NCBI GenBank assembly: GCA_965197495.1
Contig: OZ240210.1
Location: 992,001 to 1,056,000, forward strand
From: SMYC01 sp965197495
GTDB lineage: Bacteria; Acidobacteriota; Vicinamibacteria; Marinacidobacterales; SMYC01
Direction: 5' to 3'
Length of the DNA: 64,000 bases
Shown here: piece after piece, positions 61,312-64,000 of the stretch
How the letters are laid out: each line of letters starts with the position of its first letter
Position numbering within the stretch: position 1 is the first letter of the stretch
Notes under the pieces: model-generated
The model's database searches: none
Seen by the model: the letters and a program-made list of their open reading frames with translations, nothing else
What the model was told of the DNA's origin: nothing
Translations under genes and position numbers: made by a program

Positions 61312-63015
61312 ATGAGGCATTTCTTGGTTTCCCTCGGTATCGCCCTGACGGTCGCCATTCTTTCCGCTTGCTCCCCCGAGTCGGCAATGGAACCTTTCGA
61401 TCTCATTCTGGCTGGCGGTGAGGTTGTAGACGGGACCGGCAGCTCTGCTCGTCGGGCAGATGTGGGTATCCGCGGCGATGCGATAGCCGCTGTAGGCGAC
61501 CTGTCGGCGGCGAGTGCGGCGAGAAGGGTCGATGTCAGTGGTCTCGTCGTCTCTCCCGGCTTCATCGACATGCACAGCCACTCGGACTTCACCCTCCTAG
61601 TCGACGGGCGAGGACTCTCCAAGATCACGCAAGGAGTGACGACCGAGCTTCTGGGCGAGTCCGGCTCCGCAGCGCCCGTCGAGGGAGAGGCGGTCCCTGA
61701 GATGGAGCGCCGTCTTGCGAACATAGACCTCGAGCTCGGATGGAGAAGCCTCAGCGAGTACTTCGATGTCGTGGAACAATCGGGAACCAGCGTCAATATC
61801 ATCACCACGGTGGGAAGCGGCCAGCTTCGCGCCTCGGTAGTGGGATACGACAACCGACCCGCGACCGAAGGGGAAATGGCGCGGATGGAAGAGCTCGTCG
61901 ACGAGGCGATGCGCGACGGTGCTATCGGCGTTTCGAGCGGACTCATCTATCCACCTAACGCCTATGCCTCGACGGAAGAGCTGATCGCTCTGGCCAGGGT
62001 TGCGGCCAAGTACGACGGCATCTATTTGACGCACATGCGGGGAGAGAGCGACAACCTGCTCAGGTCTCTGGAAGAAGCTATTCGCATCGGAAAGGAATCG
62101 GGTGCCGCCGTAGAAGTGCTTCATTTCAAGCGTTCCGGAATCCGCATCGACGATGAAACGGAGTCGCCGACTATTCAGGACGCGGTGGCTCTCATCGAGA
62201 AGGCGCGCTCCGAAGGCGTTACCATCTTCGCCAATCTCTATCCCTACACTGCCTCGCAGACCACGCTCGGGATTCGCCTTCCCGACTGGGTGTACGACGG
62301 AGGTCGCGAGGAAATGCTGGCTCGACTGCGCGATCCCGAAACGCGCGAGCGTATCCGAAGCGAGATAGCGCAAAGCTTGTCCGAGGGCATCGCCGGGAGC
62401 ACCGCCGATACGATCCTCCTTGGTTCCACGACGTACGGCAGCCACCGCGTGTATCAAGGCAAACGGATTCGCGAGATCGCCGAAGACATGGGAGTCGAGC
62501 CCGCGGAGGCTATCATCGAGCTCATCGACAAGGCAGACGGAAGCACGCGGGCCATCTACTTCGCCATGCGCGACGAGGACGTTCGTTACCTTCTCGGGCT
62601 CGACTGGACGACGATTGGGAGCGACGGCACCGCGGTGGCGCCGGAGGGAATCCTGGCGCGCTCGCACCCTCATCCCCGCTGGTACGGAAGCTTTCCGCGG
62701 GTTCTTGGTCACTACGTCCGCGAGGAGAACGTCATTTCGCTCGCCGAAGCCGTTCGCAAAATGACGAGCCTAGCGGCGGAACGCATCAGTGTAACCGACC
62801 GGGGGGTCATCCAGGAGGGAATGAAGGCTGATGTCGTGGCGTTCGATCCCGGAACGATCATCGATCGGTCGACCTTCACGGATCCGCATCAGCTGTCGGA
62901 GGGTGTCGAATGGGTCGTCGTCAACGGAGAGGTCGTTCTGGCGGAGGGTGAGCACACCGGAGCCATGCCGGGACGGGTGCTTCGGGGCTCCGGCTTCCTC
63001 AAACCTGCGTCCTGA
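61312..63015 (+). CDS. N-acyl-D-amino-acid deacylase-like amidohydrolase, lipoprotein
   Basis: The product has 567 residues. ATG 61312 has GGAGG at 61301-61305, which rules out the longer frame (that part is the vsr fragment). A lipobox (LTVAILSAC) near residue 19 predicts membrane anchoring. The amidohydrolase core shows GLVVSPGFIDMHSHSDFTLL with the metal His-x-His, TQGVTTELLGESGSAAPVEG, GAIGVSSGLIYPPNAYASTE, YLTHMRGESDNLL and later WTTIGSDGTAVAPEG. This layout matches D-aminoacylases, which release D-amino acids or dipeptides. There are no neighbours in an operon. It is intact. Confidence 0.88.
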   Translation: MRHFLVSLGIALTVAILSACSPESAMEPFDLILAGGEVVDGTGSSARRADVGIRGDAIAAVGDLSAASAARRVDVSGLVVSPGFIDMHSHSDFTLLVDGRGLSKITQGVTTELLGESGSAAPVEGEAVPEMERRLANIDLELGWRSLSEYFDVVEQSGTSVNIITTVGSGQLRASVVGYDNRPATEGEMARMEELVDEAMRDGAIGVSSGLIYPPNAYASTEELIALARVAAKYDGIYLTHMRGESDNLLRSLEEAIRIGKESGAAVEVLHFKRSGIRIDDETESPTIQDAVALIEKARSEGVTIFANLYPYTASQTTLGIRLPDWVYDGGREEMLARLRDPETRERIRSEIAQSLSEGIAGSTADTILLGSTTYGSHRVYQGKRIREIAEDMGVEPAEAIIELIDKADGSTRAIYFAMRDEDVRYLLGLDWTTIGSDGTAVAPEGILARSHPHPRWYGSFPRVLGHYVREENVISLAEAVRKMTSLAAERISVTDRGVIQEGMKADVVAFDPGTIIDRSTFTDPHQLSEGVEWVVVNGEVVLAEGEHTGAMPGRVLRGSGFLKPAS

Positions 63016-63434
63016 CTACAACCGGTCGGTACACAATCTGGCCTCAAGCCCATCGAGAACCCCGTATGGTGCAAATAGTACGCCGAGCTCGACGTCGGCC
63101 TGTGGAGGGTCGATGACCGAATCTGGGCGAACGCGAGGATTCGATGGGCCGCCGGCGGAGGTCAATGCCACGACGATACGAAACCAAGGGGGCGGCTCGG
63201 ACGGCACTCGAACGGTATCTACTCAGGCAGCCGCATGATAATAATGAAGTAGGCTGCCGAGTCGCTCGCGGCACTCGACGCTGGGCCCATCTACGTCCTG
63301 GGGAAAATCGTCTAGCAAACGGTTGCCGAGACCCTGGTGATTCCTCTCACGCAGATAATGAATACGATATTCGCGGAGAGCGCGTTCCAACGCATTCCGG
63401 CCAAGCAAGACGCTCGTGACCTTCGCTGCCCGGC
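63016..63434 (-). mobile_element. Spacer with an integrase-type transposase C-terminal fragment
   Basis: Minus strand 63223-63420 encodes ALREYRIHYLRERNHQGLGN, then RERLGSLLHYYHAAA and a stop, the C-terminus of an rve transposase. 63016-63222 shows no gene. Confidence 0.6.
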
Positions 63435-63846
63435 AGATGAAGCGTAAGCGCCTCTTTTGCAACGGGATGCATACGCATCACCAACAGTAAACAGCGCCAG
63501 CACCGTCGCAGTTGCAAAACCGTACTGGACGGAACGCGAGGCCGACCTCACTGCACTCCGAGTTCCAGTTGGTGCCCGTCGTGTCCAAAAACACAAACGA
63601 ACTCAAGACCGGCTCGCCGGGACGTTTCGTAATAAACGGGATCCGTCCCTCTTCTCGTCCGGGCACACCCCGTCCTGTGCGGTGCTTGCGCTGTTTGCTG
63701 TTGGTGATGTGTACGCATCCCTTTGCAAAAGAGGCGCTTACGCTCCATTTAGCGCGCAGCGAAGGTCACGAGCGCTATTTTGACTGTAACTTAGCGCACC
63801 GTAAAGTCTTAGCGTCATCTCACCAACACTTGATGGCGGAAGCACC
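63435..63846. repeat. Inverted MITE-D pair (about 65-bp arms) around a MITE-G half copy
   Basis: 63435-63498 is the reverse complement of 63680-63745 (GGTGCTTGCGCTGTTTGCTG to GAGGCGCTTACGC) with few changes. Between them MITE-G begins at 63574 (CGTCGTGTCCAAAAACACAA). The segment 63746-63846 ends in AACACTTGATGGCGGAAGCA, the IS1-like tip. Confidence 0.75.
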
Positions 63847-64000
63847 GCACAGGACGGGAACAAAATGTCTTGCGTTCATCGTTCCTCCAAGAGTCTGTGA
63901 CGTGAGGGAGTGAGCCATTTCTCTTCCTCGGTGACTTGCCTTCTGCCGTTGCCGAGGGCGATAGTACTGTCCCGAAGCTCACTGCGGCGGAGTAAAAGCG
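63847..64000. other. Window end: MITE-A tip and unassigned sequence
   Basis: GCACAGGACGGG at 63847-63858 is a MITE-A tip directly after the IS1-like end, as at 12367-12378. The remaining bases show no gene. Confidence 0.4.

Overview
The window is about 64 kb of a moderately GC-rich Gram-negative bacterial chromosome. A TonB-dependent receptor fragment, several lipobox proteins and IspH plus a squalene-synthase-like enzyme support a Gram-negative host. I cannot fix the taxon: the CotH/DUF4956 genes and integrase-type transposases would fit Acidobacteriota or a related uncultured lineage, while the isoprenoid genes look proteobacterial. The main character of the window is wreckage. Housekeeping genes are scattered among intact and decayed insertion sequences (IS1-like, IS3, IS5, IS6, IS66, IS110, IS200, IS1634, an IS5-superfamily/ISNCY-type element and an integrase-core family) and at least four families of short non-coding repeats. 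These repeats repeatedly sit exactly at gene breakpoints.

Layout. 0-11 kb: slipin C-terminus, a decayed group II intron, a frameshifted flippase-like gene, a type ISP restriction enzyme fragment, a GT-C-like membrane protein, a secreted cyclophilin, and a HEPN-like gene boxed between two repeats. 11-17 kb: an IS1-like element, then a compact three-gene operon of XamI-like endonuclease, N6-adenine methyltransferase and OLD-family ATPase/TOPRIM nuclease. 17-24 kb: defence debris (BrxA, HsdR and HsdM fragments), an IS200 inside a long repeat, and a pterin dehydratase. 24-27 kb: an HsdM::MMPL chimera, ispH and a squalene-synthase-like gene. 27-29 kb: IS fragments and a dual-specificity phosphatase cut by a 111-bp palindrome.

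29.3-39.6 kb holds the most interesting locus: five co-directional, tightly packed genes encoding an HNH-DGQHR protein (frameshifted), an Mrr-N-like winged-helix protein, a helicase-nuclease of type III Res type, a type III-like DNA methyltransferase, and a RelE/ParE-like domain fused to a UvrD-like helicase. I read it as a composite restriction-modification/toxin-helicase defence system. Each part belongs to a recognisable family; the exact combination is what deserves a search.

39.6-49.9 kb: IS debris, a 5'-truncated TonB receptor, a CotH/DUF4956/CotH/lipoprotein cluster cut by a repeat, a decayed ADP-ribosylglycohydrolase and a DUF6602-like nuclease-fold protein. 50-57 kb: a stack of transposases, including an IS6 copy that replaces the end of one of two near-identical tandem IS copies. 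57-64 kb: a second copy of the long repeat, a DUF2924/large serine recombinase pair, a vsr fragment, an N-acyl-D-amino-acid deacylase-like lipoprotein and more repeats.

The repeat families are called here MITE-A (134-140 bp when complete, ends CCCCGTCCTGTGCCAAAACT), MITE-B (94-95 bp, ends TGTGCTCCGCAAAAA), MITE-D (about 65-bp arms) and MITE-G (134 bp, ends CGCGTCGTGTCCAAAAACAC). Because so many breakpoints coincide with repeats, long-read confirmation of the assembly matters for every structural claim below.
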